64,000 bases of DNA from Ferrovibrio sp964218355 (GTDB lineage Bacteria; Pseudomonadota; Alphaproteobacteria; Ferrovibrionales; Ferrovibrionaceae). Positions 17,424 through 26,165 of this stretch are shown here, one piece after another. The DNA lies in the NCBI RefSeq assembly GCF_964218355.1, contig NZ_CAXPMC010000020.1:173438-237437 (forward strand). The letters run 5' to 3'. Each line of letters begins with the position of its first letter. Within the stretch, counting starts at the first letter, position 1. The notes beneath the pieces are model-generated. The model did no database searches. It was not told where the DNA came from and saw nothing but the letters and a program-made list of their open reading frames with translations. The position numbers were made by a program, and so were the translations under genes.

Positions 17424-18473
17424 ATGACCGATGAAATCCAGTTCAGCGTCCGCAACGGCGTTGCCCTCATTTTACTGAATCGTCCGCAGGCGCTGAACGC
17501 CCTGACGCATACCATGTGCGTGCCGCTGGAGCGCCATCTGCGGGACTGGGCCGCCGATCCGGTCGTGAAGACTGTCATTATCAAAGGCGCGGGCGAGAAA
17601 GCCTTCTGTGCCGGCGGAGATATCCGTAAGTTGGCCGATCGTGGCCCTGAAGGAGCGGATTACCGGAAGAGATTCTGGCACGACGAATACCGTTGCAACA
17701 CCTTGATCGGTGAATATCCGAAACCGTTCATCGCACTGATCGACGGCATCTTCATGGGTGGCGGCGTCGGCCTTTCGGTACATGGCAGTCATCGGATCGT
17801 CAGTGAGCATGCGCTGTTCGCCATGCCCGAAACGGGTATCGGTCTGTTCCCCGATGTTGGCGGCACTTACTTCTTACCGCGCTGCCCGGGCGAAATTGGC
17901 ATGTATCTCGGCCTGACGGGGGCCCGGCTGCGGGGCGCGGATATTTTGACTGCCGGTGCGGCCACCCATTTCGTGAGGCGTGAGAGAATGGCTGCGCTGG
18001 AAGAAGCATTGGTGGCCGCCGCACCTGGAAACACGGCAGAGGTCGACGCCGTACTGGAGAAACTCGTCGCCGATCCCGGCCCCTCGCCGCTGGCAGAATT
18101 GCGGCCGAAGATCGATGCGCTGTTCGGCCGTGACAGTGTGCCGGCCATCATCCGGGCGCTGGAGGCTGATGGCAGTGATTTCGCGAAGGAACAGCTGAAG
18201 TTTCTGTCCGGAAAGTCGCCGACCTCGATGAAGCTGACCTTTGCCCAACTGCGGCGCGGGCGCAGCCTGTCGCTGCGTGACTGCATGAAGCTCGAATGGC
18301 GAATGTGCAATCACGTGGCGGTCGGCCATGACTTCTATGAAGGCGTGCGGGCCGTGATCATCGACAAGGACCACAAGCCGCACTGGCAACCGCCCACGCT
18401 GGATGCCGTGCCGGATGCTGACATCGAACGTTATTTCGAACCGGTCGCAGGCGGCGACCTGCAGTTCGACTAA
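17424..18473 (+). CDS. 3-hydroxyisobutyryl-CoA hydrolase (enoyl-CoA hydratase family)
   Basis: This crotonase-fold enzyme hydrolyses 3-hydroxyisobutyryl-CoA to free 3-hydroxyisobutyrate, the step before mmsB. The oxyanion-hole region FCAGGDIRKL and the family signature ALIDGIFMGGGVGLSVHGSH are present. MPETGIGLFPDVGGTYFLPR carries the catalytic Glu/Asp typical of the HIBCH branch rather than a simple enoyl-CoA hydratase. The length of 349 aa and the extended C-terminal part (KSPTSMKLTFAQLRRG) fit HIBCH. An enoyl-CoA hydratase role is also possible since hydration of methacrylyl-CoA is otherwise not encoded here. It lies 23 bp after the dehydrogenase with AAGGA upstream. Confidence 0.92.
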   Translation: MTDEIQFSVRNGVALILLNRPQALNALTHTMCVPLERHLRDWAADPVVKTVIIKGAGEKAFCAGGDIRKLADRGPEGADYRKRFWHDEYRCNTLIGEYPKPFIALIDGIFMGGGVGLSVHGSHRIVSEHALFAMPETGIGLFPDVGGTYFLPRCPGEIGMYLGLTGARLRGADILTAGAATHFVRRERMAALEEALVAAAPGNTAEVDAVLEKLVADPGPSPLAELRPKIDALFGRDSVPAIIRALEADGSDFAKEQLKFLSGKSPTSMKLTFAQLRRGRSLSLRDCMKLEWRMCNHVAVGHDFYEGVRAVIIDKDHKPHWQPPTLDAVPDADIERYFEPVAGGDLQFD

Positions 18474-18499
18474 ATAAGAAAACCCCGGGAGGATACGTT

Positions 18500-19393
18500 A
18501 TGGCGAAGATCGGCTTTATCGGCGTCGGCAACATGGGCGGGCCGATGGCGCGTAACCTTCTGAAGGCTGGTCACGAGGTCAAAGCTTTCGACTTGTCGGC
18601 TGACCTTGTGGGGCAAGTGGTGGCAGCCGGTGGTGCCGCTGCCGCCAGTGCCACCGCTGCCGCCAGTGATGTCGATGCGGTTGTGACCATGCTGCCCGCC
18701 GGCAAGCACGTGAAGGCCGTTTATACCGGCGAGAAGGGAATTCTTGCTGCCGCACGGCCGGGCACACTGTTCATCGACAGCTCCACGATTGACGTCAAGA
18801 CTGCCCGCGAGGTGATCGGGGCGGCCGAGGCAAAAGGTATGCTTATGGTGGATGCGCCGGTTTCCGGCGGGGTGGCCGGGGCAGAAAATGCCGGGCTGAC
18901 CTTCATGGTTGGCGGCAGCGATACCGCCTTTGGCAAAGCCAGGCTGCTGCTGGAGGCCATGGGCAAGAAGATCGTGCATGCCGGCGGTGCCGGCAACGGG
19001 CAGGTTGCCAAGATCTGCAACAACATGGTGCTGGGCATCTCGATGATCGCCGTCTCCGAAGCTTTTGTGATGGCGGAAAAACTTGGCCTGCCGGCACAGG
19101 CGATGTTTGATATCGTATCGAGTTCGTCAGGGTCCTGCTGGGCACTTGTCAATCATTGCCCGGTACCGGGACCTGTTCCGACCTCGGCCGCCAATCGCGA
19201 TTACATGCCAGGCTTTGCTGCCGATCTGATGCTGAAAGATCTGCGTCTTTCGCAGGAAGCCGCCCGGACGGCCGGTGTGCAGACGCCGCTGGGCGCCGAA
19301 GCAACGGCATTGTTTGCCGAGTATGCCGAGGGAGGGACGGGCGGATCGGATTATTCCGGTATCATCCGAATGATTCGCGCCATGGCAGGCTGA
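18500..19393 (+). CDS. mmsB: 3-hydroxyisobutyrate dehydrogenase
   Basis: MmsB oxidises 3-hydroxyisobutyrate to methylmalonate semialdehyde with NAD in the valine pathway. The N-terminal Rossmann motif FIGVGNMGGPMARNL, the substrate loop DAPVSGGVAGAENAGLTFMVGG and the catalytic-lysine stretch GNGQVAKICNNMVLG are all present. The 297-aa length fits the family, and the C-terminal GFAADLMLKDLRLSQEAA segment is characteristic. GGGAGGA precedes the ATG, 26 bp after the hydrolase gene. The methylmalonate semialdehyde dehydrogenase gene (mmsA) expected next is not in this window. It converges on ridA. Confidence 0.95.
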   Translation: MAKIGFIGVGNMGGPMARNLLKAGHEVKAFDLSADLVGQVVAAGGAAAASATAAASDVDAVVTMLPAGKHVKAVYTGEKGILAAARPGTLFIDSSTIDVKTAREVIGAAEAKGMLMVDAPVSGGVAGAENAGLTFMVGGSDTAFGKARLLLEAMGKKIVHAGGAGNGQVAKICNNMVLGISMIAVSEAFVMAEKLGLPAQAMFDIVSSSSGSCWALVNHCPVPGPVPTSAANRDYMPGFAADLMLKDLRLSQEAARTAGVQTPLGAEATALFAEYAEGGTGGSDYSGIIRMIRAMAG

Positions 19394-19404
19394 GCCGGCC
19401 GGTT

Positions 19405-19797
19405 TCAGGCTGGAATAACGGCGGTTGCCTCGATCTCGACTTTGGCCCGGTCCTCCAGCAGCGCTGCGACCTGTACAAGGGTCATTGCCGGGTAATGCCG
19501 GCCGAGGATGTCGCGATAAACCTTGCCAAGGTCGGCATTGCGGGCAATGTAGTCGTGTTTGTCGGTGACATACCAGGTCAGGCGCACGATATGTTCGGGC
19601 CTGCCGCCAGCTTCGGCGAGGACACGCACGATGTTGCGCAGCGCCTGGCGCGTCTGATCGACGAGGTCATCACTCTCGAAGCGGGCCTCGGCAGTCCAGC
19701 CAATCTGGCCGGCCACGAAGACCATCTTGCCCTGGGCCGCGACTCCATTCGCATAACCCCTGGGCTTGGCCCATTCTGCCGGATTCAGGATATCCAT
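19405..19797 (-). CDS. RidA family enamine/imine deaminase
   Basis: RidA proteins hydrolyse reactive 2-aminoacrylate-like imines released by PLP enzymes. The protein (130 aa) has the YjgF fold pattern: GKMVFVAGQIGW near the N-terminus, DQTRQALRNIVRVLAEAGG in the middle helix and PAMTLVQVAALLEDRAKVEIEATAVI at the end. The conserved arginine that binds carboxylates in active RidA (in the R-x-A-V-x-V type motif) is not clearly conserved here (MTLVQVAAL), so this may be an Rid subfamily other than the archetype. The ATG at 19797 has AGGTGG 7 nt upstream. An 11-bp inverted repeat lies immediately upstream. Confidence 0.88.
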   Translation of the reverse strand: MDILNPAEWAKPRGYANGVAAQGKMVFVAGQIGWTAEARFESDDLVDQTRQALRNIVRVLAEAGGRPEHIVRLTWYVTDKHDYIARNADLGKVYRDILGRHYPAMTLVQVAALLEDRAKVEIEATAVIPA

Positions 19798-19814
19798 CGG
19801 CATTCCACCTCTCG

Positions 19815-19840
19815 ATTATATTTTATATTTAAAATATAAT
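19815..19840 (-). promoter_or_regulatory. AT-rich inverted repeat upstream of ridA, candidate operator
   Basis: A perfect inverted repeat with 11-bp arms (19815-19825 and 19830-19840) and a 4-nt spacer lies 18-43 bp upstream of the ridA start. It consists only of A and T in a GC-rich region. The size and symmetry fit a binding site for a dimeric repressor, and it probably overlaps the ridA promoter. The regulator is not known. Confidence 0.55.
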
Positions 19841-20010
19841 TGCCGTCGAACGCAAGGGGCGGGAATTGCCGCCTGCGATGAAATTTTATGTCCCGATCCG
19901 GTCGTCACACGAAGTAAGAGTCGACAAAACCTGACCACTTGTTCAGGCTCGCCCTATAGCTTGTTCATTGGGCTTGAGCCGCCCGATACAGTGATGGTAA
20001 CAGACCAGTC

Positions 20011-20217
20011 ATGTCACACGCGACAGGGAGCGGTGACGGCGACGCGATCATAGAATTCCGCCGTATCGGGGCGGCACTCAAAGTGATCGCTGTCGATCCA
20101 GCCACCGGCACAGAGGTGTCGATGGTAGGGGATCCGCGCCTGTCGCAACAGGAACTTGCGCGACTGGCCGTGCGTAAGCTGCAGTTCGTACTCAAGAAGC
20201 AGCAGCAGGGCCGGTGA
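20011..20217 (+). CDS. small conserved protein (DUF6898-like) at the head of the liv operon
   Basis: This 68-aa soluble protein has no signal or membrane helix. It reads as a small alpha/beta domain: DAIIEFRRIGAALKVIAVDP (strands), a TGTEVSMVGDP turn, then a helix LARLAVRKLQFVLKKQQQG. From memory it resembles the short proteins annotated DUF6898 that precede liv genes in related bacteria; that memory is not verified here. It ends 18 bp before livH and is in the same direction, so it is probably the first gene of the branched-chain amino acid transport operon. No function can be given. Confidence 0.7.
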   Translation: MSHATGSGDGDAIIEFRRIGAALKVIAVDPATGTEVSMVGDPRLSQQELARLAVRKLQFVLKKQQQGR

Positions 20218-20235
20218 CTGGGAAAACGGGGGCGA

Positions 20236-21150
20236 ATGGAGTATTTCCTTCAGCAGCTGGTCAACGGCGTGACCCTTGGGGCGGTCTATGCCTTGATTGC
20301 CATCGGCTACACGATGGTCTACGGCATCATTGGCATGATCAATTTCGCCCATGGCGAAATCTACATGATCGGTGCCTTCATCGCGGTCATCAGCTTTTCA
20401 ATCCTTGGCCTCGTCGGCCTGACCTGGGTGCCGCTGGCGCTGCTGATCGTTCTGATCGTTTCAGTGGTGTTGACCGGACTTTATGGCTGGACCGTTGAGC
20501 GCATTGCCTATCGCCCGCTGCGAGGATCTTTCCGTCTGGCGCCGCTGATCTCGGCGATCGGCATGTCGATCTTCCTGCAGAATTACGTACAGATCGCGCA
20601 GGGCGCGAAAATCAAACCGCTGCAGCCAGTCATTCGCGGTGGCTTCGAGCTGATGTCGGGCGAGGTATTCTCCGTCACGCTTTCCTACATGCAGATCATC
20701 ATCATTTCTCTGACTGTCTTGCTGATGATCGGTTTCTCCTGGCTGATTGCCGCCACGCCGCTGGGCCGGGCCCAGCGCGCCTGCGAGCAGGACCGCCTGA
20801 TGGCATCATTGCTCGGAGTGAATGCCGATCGCACGATCTCGCTCACCTTCGTGCTCGGTGCTGGCCTGGCAGCCGTCGCCGGGGTTCTGGTCACGCTCTA
20901 TTACGGTGTAATTGACTTCTATATCGGGTTCCTCGCTGGCCTGAAGGCCTTTACCGCAGCGGTTCTGGGCGGGATCGGCAGCCTGCCTGGTGCCATGCTG
21001 GGCGGCTTGCTGATTGGCCTCATCGAGGCCTTCTGGTCGGCCTATTTCAGTATCGAGTACAAGGATGTCGCGGCTTTCTCCATCCTCGTCATCGTCCTGA
21101 TCTTCCGGCCCACCGGCCTGCTTGGCCGGCCCGAAGTCGAGAAGGTATAG
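20236..21150 (+). CDS. livH: branched-chain amino acid ABC transporter permease LivH
   Basis: LivH is one of the two integral membrane subunits of the high-affinity importer for leucine, isoleucine and valine. It has about eight hydrophobic helices and the conserved start QLVNGVTLGAVYALIAIGYT then MVYGIIGMINFAHGEIYMIG. The coupling motif region, ACEQDRLMASLLGVN, matches the EAA-type loop that contacts the ATPases, and GGIGSLPGAMLGGLLIGL is the usual C-terminal motif. The 304-aa length fits. livM follows after 4 bp. Confidence 0.96.
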   Translation: MEYFLQQLVNGVTLGAVYALIAIGYTMVYGIIGMINFAHGEIYMIGAFIAVISFSILGLVGLTWVPLALLIVLIVSVVLTGLYGWTVERIAYRPLRGSFRLAPLISAIGMSIFLQNYVQIAQGAKIKPLQPVIRGGFELMSGEVFSVTLSYMQIIIISLTVLLMIGFSWLIAATPLGRAQRACEQDRLMASLLGVNADRTISLTFVLGAGLAAVAGVLVTLYYGVIDFYIGFLAGLKAFTAAVLGGIGSLPGAMLGGLLIGLIEAFWSAYFSIEYKDVAAFSILVIVLIFRPTGLLGRPEVEKV

Positions 21151-21154
21151 AACG

Positions 21155-22453
21155 ATGACACTGCAACAGCGCCTGCGCGATTCTGTCCTGGCGGCTTTCG
21201 TGGCTGCGGTGCTTGCCCTGCCACTGCTGGGCTTTGAAACCATCGATACCGGTGGCCCCCTCGGTATCCGAACGCGGTTCGATTATGTGGCATGGGCAGC
21301 GGTGATTGTGTTTGCCGGCCGCTTCGCCTTCATGTGGCTGCTGGACTGGCATCGCGATCGCAAGATCGCCATGGCCCAGTCGGCCGATGAGGCAGAACAG
21401 CGGGATCTGCTGACCCGGTTGGGCAGCAAGGCCGACAAATGGCTGATGCCGCTCCTGATCGCCTTTGCCATTGTGCTGCCGATGATGCCGTTCGCGGATC
21501 GCACGGTGATCGATCTCGGGACAGTCGTGCTGATCTACGTGATGCTGGGCTGGGGGTTGAATATCGTGGTCGGTCTCGCCGGCCTCCTGGATCTCGGCTA
21601 TGTCGCTTTCTATGCCGTCGGTGCCTATTCCTACGCTCTGCTGTCACTGCATTTCGGCTTCGGTTTCTGGGAAAGTCTGCCGCTGGCCGGCATGTTCGCA
21701 GCAATTTTCGGCATCGTGCTGGGTTTCCCGGTCCTGCGCCTGCGGGGCGACTATCTGGCCATCGTAACCCTCGGTTTTGGCGAAATCATTCGCATCATCC
21801 TGCTGAACTGGACGGATGTCACCCAGGGACCGAATGGAATCACGGGCATCGACCGGCCTTCGTTTTTCGGCTTCCCATTCACAGCGAGTCCGCCAGATGG
21901 GCAGACGGCATTCCACGATCTGTTCGGGCTCGACTACACGTCACTACATCGGATCATATTTCTGTATTACGTGATCCTGGTGCTCGCGCTGATCACCAAC
22001 CTGTTCACCATGCGCATCCGGAAACTGCCGGTCGGGCGCGCCTGGGAGGCCCTTCGCGAAGACGAGATTGCCTGCAAGGCGCTTGGCATCAACCCGACCA
22101 ACACCAAACTGACTGCTTTTGCGATTGGCGCCATGTTCGGCGGCTTTGCCGGCAGTTTCTTTGCCACCCGGCAAGGCTTCATCAGCCCAGAAAGCTTTTC
22201 CTTCATCGAGTCTGCCGTGATTCTGGCCATCGTCGTGCTCGGAGGCATGGGCAGCCAGGCTGGCATCGTCCTCGCAGCAGCCTTCCTCACGCTGCTGCCG
22301 GAACTGGCGCGCGAATTCTCGCTCTACCGCATGCTGGCATTCGGTGCAGCCATGGTGCTGATCATGATCTGGCGGCCCCAGGGGCTGCTGGCACATCGCG
22401 AACCGACCATCAGGCTGGCCAAGCTTAAAACCGGCAGCGGAGGTTCGCCATGA
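21155..22453 (+). CDS. livM: branched-chain amino acid ABC transporter permease LivM
   Basis: This is the second membrane subunit of the Liv importer. The ATG at 21155 (MTLQQRLRDSV) is chosen because GAGAAGG lies about 9 nt upstream and it begins just after the livH stop. LivM-type motifs are present: LGWGLNIVVGLAGLLDLGYVAF then YAVGAYSYALLS, and the EAA-like loop REDEIACKALGINPTNTKL. The protein is 432 aa, longer than a minimal LivM (about 320-425), because of an N-terminal extension with two extra hydrophobic helices and a charged linker before residue 95, a form also known from E. coli-like LivM. The stop codon overlaps the livG start (ATGA). Confidence 0.95.
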   Translation: MTLQQRLRDSVLAAFVAAVLALPLLGFETIDTGGPLGIRTRFDYVAWAAVIVFAGRFAFMWLLDWHRDRKIAMAQSADEAEQRDLLTRLGSKADKWLMPLLIAFAIVLPMMPFADRTVIDLGTVVLIYVMLGWGLNIVVGLAGLLDLGYVAFYAVGAYSYALLSLHFGFGFWESLPLAGMFAAIFGIVLGFPVLRLRGDYLAIVTLGFGEIIRIILLNWTDVTQGPNGITGIDRPSFFGFPFTASPPDGQTAFHDLFGLDYTSLHRIIFLYYVILVLALITNLFTMRIRKLPVGRAWEALREDEIACKALGINPTNTKLTAFAIGAMFGGFAGSFFATRQGFISPESFSFIESAVILAIVVLGGMGSQAGIVLAAAFLTLLPELAREFSLYRMLAFGAAMVLIMIWRPQGLLAHREPTIRLAKLKTGSGGSP

Positions 22454-23264
22454 CGAATCCTCTGCTGAGGGTTGAACACCTGACCATGCGCTTCGGCGGC
22501 CTGGTCGCGGTGAATGACGTATCCTTTGACGCCATGCCGCGGCAGATCACTGCCATCATCGGCCCCAATGGGGCCGGCAAGACCACCGTGTTCAACTGTA
22601 TTGCCGGTTTTTACCGGCCGACGGTCGGCCGCCTGACCCTCAATTGCAATGGCGAGCATTACCTGCTGGAACGGATGCAGGGCCATGATATTGCCGCAAG
22701 GGCACGGGTGGCCCGTACTTTCCAGAATATCCGCCTGTTTCCGAAGATGACGGTGCTAGAGAATCTGGTGGTGGCCCAGCACAACCGCTTGATGCGGGCC
22801 TCTGGCTATACGGTGCTGGGGCTGTTTGGCTGGCAGGGTTATCGCGAGGCCGAGGCCGTCGCCATTGAGCGGGCGAAGTACTGGCTTGAGCGAACCGGCC
22901 TGGTCGCCGAGGCCGACGAACCGGCCGGTGGTCTACCCTATGGCGGCCAGCGACGGCTGGAAATTGCCCGCGCGATGTGCACCGAGCCGGTTCTGCTCTG
23001 CCTTGATGAACCCGCCGCCGGTCTGAACCCACGGGAGTCAGCCGAACTGAATGATTTGCTCAGATTCATTCGTGACGAGCATAATTGCGGCGTTCTGCTG
23101 ATCGAGCACGACATGAGCGTGGTCATGCAGATTTCCGACCACATTGTCGTACTGGATTACGGCAAGAAGATTGCCGATGGCGATCCGGAAGCAATCCGCA
23201 ATGATCCGGCTGTAATTCGCGCCTATCTCGGCGAGCCTGATTCTGACGAGAAGGGGGCCGCCTG

Positions 23265-23265
<1 letters not shown>
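22450..23265 (+). CDS. livG: branched-chain amino acid ABC transporter ATPase LivG
   Basis: LivG is one of two cytoplasmic ATPases energising the Liv importer. Motifs in order: Walker A GPNGAGKTTVFNC (about residues 38-50), a long insert after it, the signature-type region GGLPYGGQRRLEIARAM, Walker B VLLCLDEPAAGLN and the switch histidine in LLIEHDMSVVMQ. The signature Leu-Ser-Gly-Gly-Gln is changed to LPYGGQ, which is usual in LivG. GGAGG precedes the ATG, which overlaps the livM stop. The stop overlaps the livF start by one base. Confidence 0.96.
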
Positions 23266-23974
<709 letters not shown>

Positions 23975-23978
<4 letters not shown>

Positions 23979-24325
23979 GTGACATCCTTGGCGAGAATAT
24001 CTGGGTCTTCATCGGACTGACCCTGATCCTGACCGGTGGATGCGCCTTCCTGATGGGGCAGGCCATAGCCGGCACCTGGCGGCCCTACCTGCAGGTGGTG
24101 CCTTACAGTCTCCTGCTGGCCGCCACCAACCGTTTCCTGTCCTTCGCACTGTTTGGGGAGCAACTGCTGGCCATTGTGCCATATCTTGTGGCTGTGGGGG
24201 TGGTGCTTGGTTTTGCAAGCTTTGGCTTCCGGCTGACCCGGGCGGACCAGATGGTGCATCAGTATCCCTGGCTATACGCGCGGCGGGGGCTGCTCGGATG
24301 GCGGGAAATCGGATCCGATACCTGA
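23975..24325 (+). CDS. conserved membrane protein (DUF6867-like) in the liv operon
   Basis: This is a small inner-membrane protein (116 aa) with three hydrophobic helices: VFIGLTLILTGGCAFLMGQAIAG, the VPYSLLLAATNRFLSFALF segment and LAIVPYLVAVGVVLGFASFG. The middle part, GTWRPYLQVVPYSLLLAATN, and the C-terminal DQMVHQYPWLYARRG are distinctive, and I recall the same protein next to liv genes in related bacteria (annotated DUF6867), which is unverified. The ATG overlaps the livF stop. It ends 70 bp before livK. It may be a regulatory or accessory subunit of the importer; nothing in the sequence shows a mechanism. Confidence 0.78.
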
Positions 24326-24327
24326 GG

Positions 24328-24357
24328 TTGTTGCCCGGGACCGGATGACTGTCTAAT
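24328..24357 (+). promoter_or_regulatory. possible promoter for livK
   Basis: TTGTTG (24328-24333) and TCTAAT (24352-24357) are 18 bp apart, about 39 bp upstream of the livK ATG. Binding-protein genes are often expressed more than their permeases, so a separate promoter here is plausible. The match to consensus is only moderate. Confidence 0.3.
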
Positions 24358-24395
24358 GTCTTGAACCAGCGCATCAAAAACGGGGAGATGTATCC

Positions 24396-25496
24396 ATGCG
24401 TAAACTGACTGCAGGTTTGGCCGTATTTGCCGCCGCCGGGCTGTTCGCCGGCACGGCTTCGGCGGATGTGAAGATCGCGCTGAACGGTCCGATCACGGGC
24501 CAGCTGGCCAGCTTTGGCGAGCAGATGAAGCGCGGTGCGGAAATGGCCGTCGCCGATCTCAATGCTGCCGGTGGCGTCAATGGCCAGAAGATCCAGCTGG
24601 TTCTGGGTGACGACCAGTGCGATCCGAAGCAGGCCGTGGCCGTGGCCAACCGCTCTGTCCAGGAGAAGGTGGCAGTGGTGATTGGTCACTTCTGCTCCGG
24701 CTCGTCGATTCCGGCCTCCGACGTCTACAAGGAGGAAAACATCCTCCAGATCACGCCGGCCTCGACCAATCCGAAATACACCGACCGTGGCTACAAGAAC
24801 ACGTTCCGCGTCTGCGGCCGTGACGATCAGCAGGGCATGGTGGCCGGCGATTACATTGCCACCAAGTTCAAAGGCAAGAAGGTCGCGATCCTGCACGACA
24901 AGACCGCCTATGGGCAGGGCCTTGCCGACGAAACCAGGAAGAGCCTGAATGCGAAAGGCATGAAGGAAGCCATGTATGAGGGCATCACGCCGGGCGAGAA
25001 GGATTACTCGGCGCTGGTCTCGAAAATGAAGGCGGCCGGTATCGACCTGATCTATCTGGGTGGCTACCATCCGGAAGGCGGCCTGATTGTCCGCCAGGCC
25101 AAGGAGCAGGGCCTGACTGCCGCGCTGATGGGTGGTGACGCCCTGGTCGATAAGCAGTTCTGGGCGATTTCGGGGCCGGCCGGTGAGGGCACCCTGATGA
25201 CCTTCGATGCCGATCCGCGCAAGAACGTCGTCGCCAAGCCGATCGTCGACAAGTTCAAGGCGCAGGGCTATGACCCGGAGGGTTACACCCTCTACACCTA
25301 CGCTGCCATCCAGGTGTGGGCGCAGGCCGCCACCACCGCGAAGTCGTTCAAGACTGGCGATGTGGAAAAGGCCATGCGGGCCGGCAAGTTCAAGACCGTG
25401 CTGAACGAGGTTTCGTTCGACGGCAAGGGTGACACCACCACCCCGGCCTACAAGGTCTATGTTTGGAAGAACGGCTCCTATGACTATGTGAACTGA
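24396..25496 (+). CDS. livK: branched-chain amino acid ABC transporter substrate-binding protein
   Basis: This periplasmic binding protein (366 aa) captures branched-chain amino acids for LivHMGF. A Sec-type signal peptide is clear (MRKLTAGLAVFAAAGLFAGTASA, cut before DVKIALNG). The mature protein has the type I periplasmic fold pattern of LivJ/LivK: GPITGQLASFGEQMKRGAEM, the ligand region GHFCSGSSIPASDVYKEE and the second-domain segment ALVSKMKAAGIDLIYLGGYH. GGGGAG precedes the ATG. It is the last gene of the cluster and is followed by a strong terminator. Confidence 0.95.
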   Translation: MRKLTAGLAVFAAAGLFAGTASADVKIALNGPITGQLASFGEQMKRGAEMAVADLNAAGGVNGQKIQLVLGDDQCDPKQAVAVANRSVQEKVAVVIGHFCSGSSIPASDVYKEENILQITPASTNPKYTDRGYKNTFRVCGRDDQQGMVAGDYIATKFKGKKVAILHDKTAYGQGLADETRKSLNAKGMKEAMYEGITPGEKDYSALVSKMKAAGIDLIYLGGYHPEGGLIVRQAKEQGLTAALMGGDALVDKQFWAISGPAGEGTLMTFDADPRKNVVAKPIVDKFKAQGYDPEGYTLYTYAAIQVWAQAATTAKSFKTGDVEKAMRAGKFKTVLNEVSFDGKGDTTTPAYKVYVWKNGSYDYVN

Positions 25497-25517
25497 TCCG
25501 CCTGGATCTGGGGAAGA

Positions 25518-25546
25518 AGCCCGGCGGGTATCGCCGGGCTTTTTTC
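25518..25546 (+). terminator. intrinsic terminator of the liv operon
   Basis: An 8-bp GC stem (25518-25525 with 25533-25540) with a 7-nt loop is followed by a T-run, 21 bp after the livK stop codon. Confidence 0.92.
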
Positions 25547-25601
25547 TTGATTGCGTGTACTCTATGCGTTCTAACGCCCTTCCAGACGGCGATTGGGACG
25601 T

Positions 25602-25615
25602 GAAAATGCATTTTC
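25602..25615. promoter_or_regulatory. perfect 14-bp palindrome upstream of rpiB
   Basis: The bases 25602-25615 read GAAAATGCATTTTC on both strands, 71 bp upstream of the rpiB ATG. A hairpin-like repeat (TGGTGC at 25617-25622 with GCACCA at 25631-25636) follows directly. The palindrome could be an operator for the rpiB-glyA unit, but no regulator is identified. Confidence 0.4.
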
Positions 25616-25686
25616 TTGGTGCTGGGGTTGGCACCAGCCACCGGATATTGTAGGGTCCGGCGCATTCTTCCCCGAGGTATTTGCCC

Positions 25687-26130
25687 ATGACCAAGCCCAC
25701 GGTCGCCTTTGCCGCCGATCATGCGGGTTTCGAGCTGAAGAACCTGCTGCGCGACGAGCTTAAGGCCCAGGGCTATGGCATCCTCGACCTCGGCACCGAT
25801 GGGCCGGACAGCGTCGACTACCCCGATTATGGCCGGGCCCTGGGCGAGGCGGTGGGGGCAGGCAAGGCGGCCTGCGGTATCGCCGTATGCGGCACAGGAA
25901 TCGGCATCTCGATTGCCGCCAACCGTATCCCGGGCTGCCGTGCCGCTCTCTGTCATGACATCACCAGCGCCCGCCTGTGCCGCGAGCATAATGATGCCAA
26001 TGTGCTGGCACTCGGCGCCCGCCTGATCGGCGTGGAAACTGCCCGCGACTGTGTAAAGACTTTTCTGGCCACCGACTTCGGCGGCGGCCGCCATATCGGC
26101 CGTGTGGCCAAACTCGGCCAGCCGGCCTGA
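25687..26130 (+). CDS. rpiB: ribose 5-phosphate isomerase B
   Basis: RpiB interconverts ribose 5-phosphate and ribulose 5-phosphate in the pentose phosphate pathway. The protein (147 aa) begins VAFAADHAGFELK, the family hallmark, with the phosphate-binding Asp11-His12, and carries the catalytic cysteine Cys68 in GIAVCGTGIGISIAAN. CHDITSARLCREHNDANVLALG is the conserved C-terminal half. The ATG at 25687 is chosen because GAGGT lies 8 nt upstream; a TTG two codons earlier is too close to it. glyA follows after 35 bp, a pairing common in alphaproteobacteria. Confidence 0.95.
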   Translation: MTKPTVAFAADHAGFELKNLLRDELKAQGYGILDLGTDGPDSVDYPDYGRALGEAVGAGKAACGIAVCGTGIGISIAANRIPGCRAALCHDITSARLCREHNDANVLALGARLIGVETARDCVKTFLATDFGGGRHIGRVAKLGQPA

Positions 26131-26165
26131 CCGGAATTCAGACGCCCCGTTTTCGGAGTCCCACC

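Noticed and set aside
24009..25700. Long minus-strand open frame opposite livK.
   Set aside because: Antisense shadow; livK has a clear signal peptide and family motifs on the plus strand.
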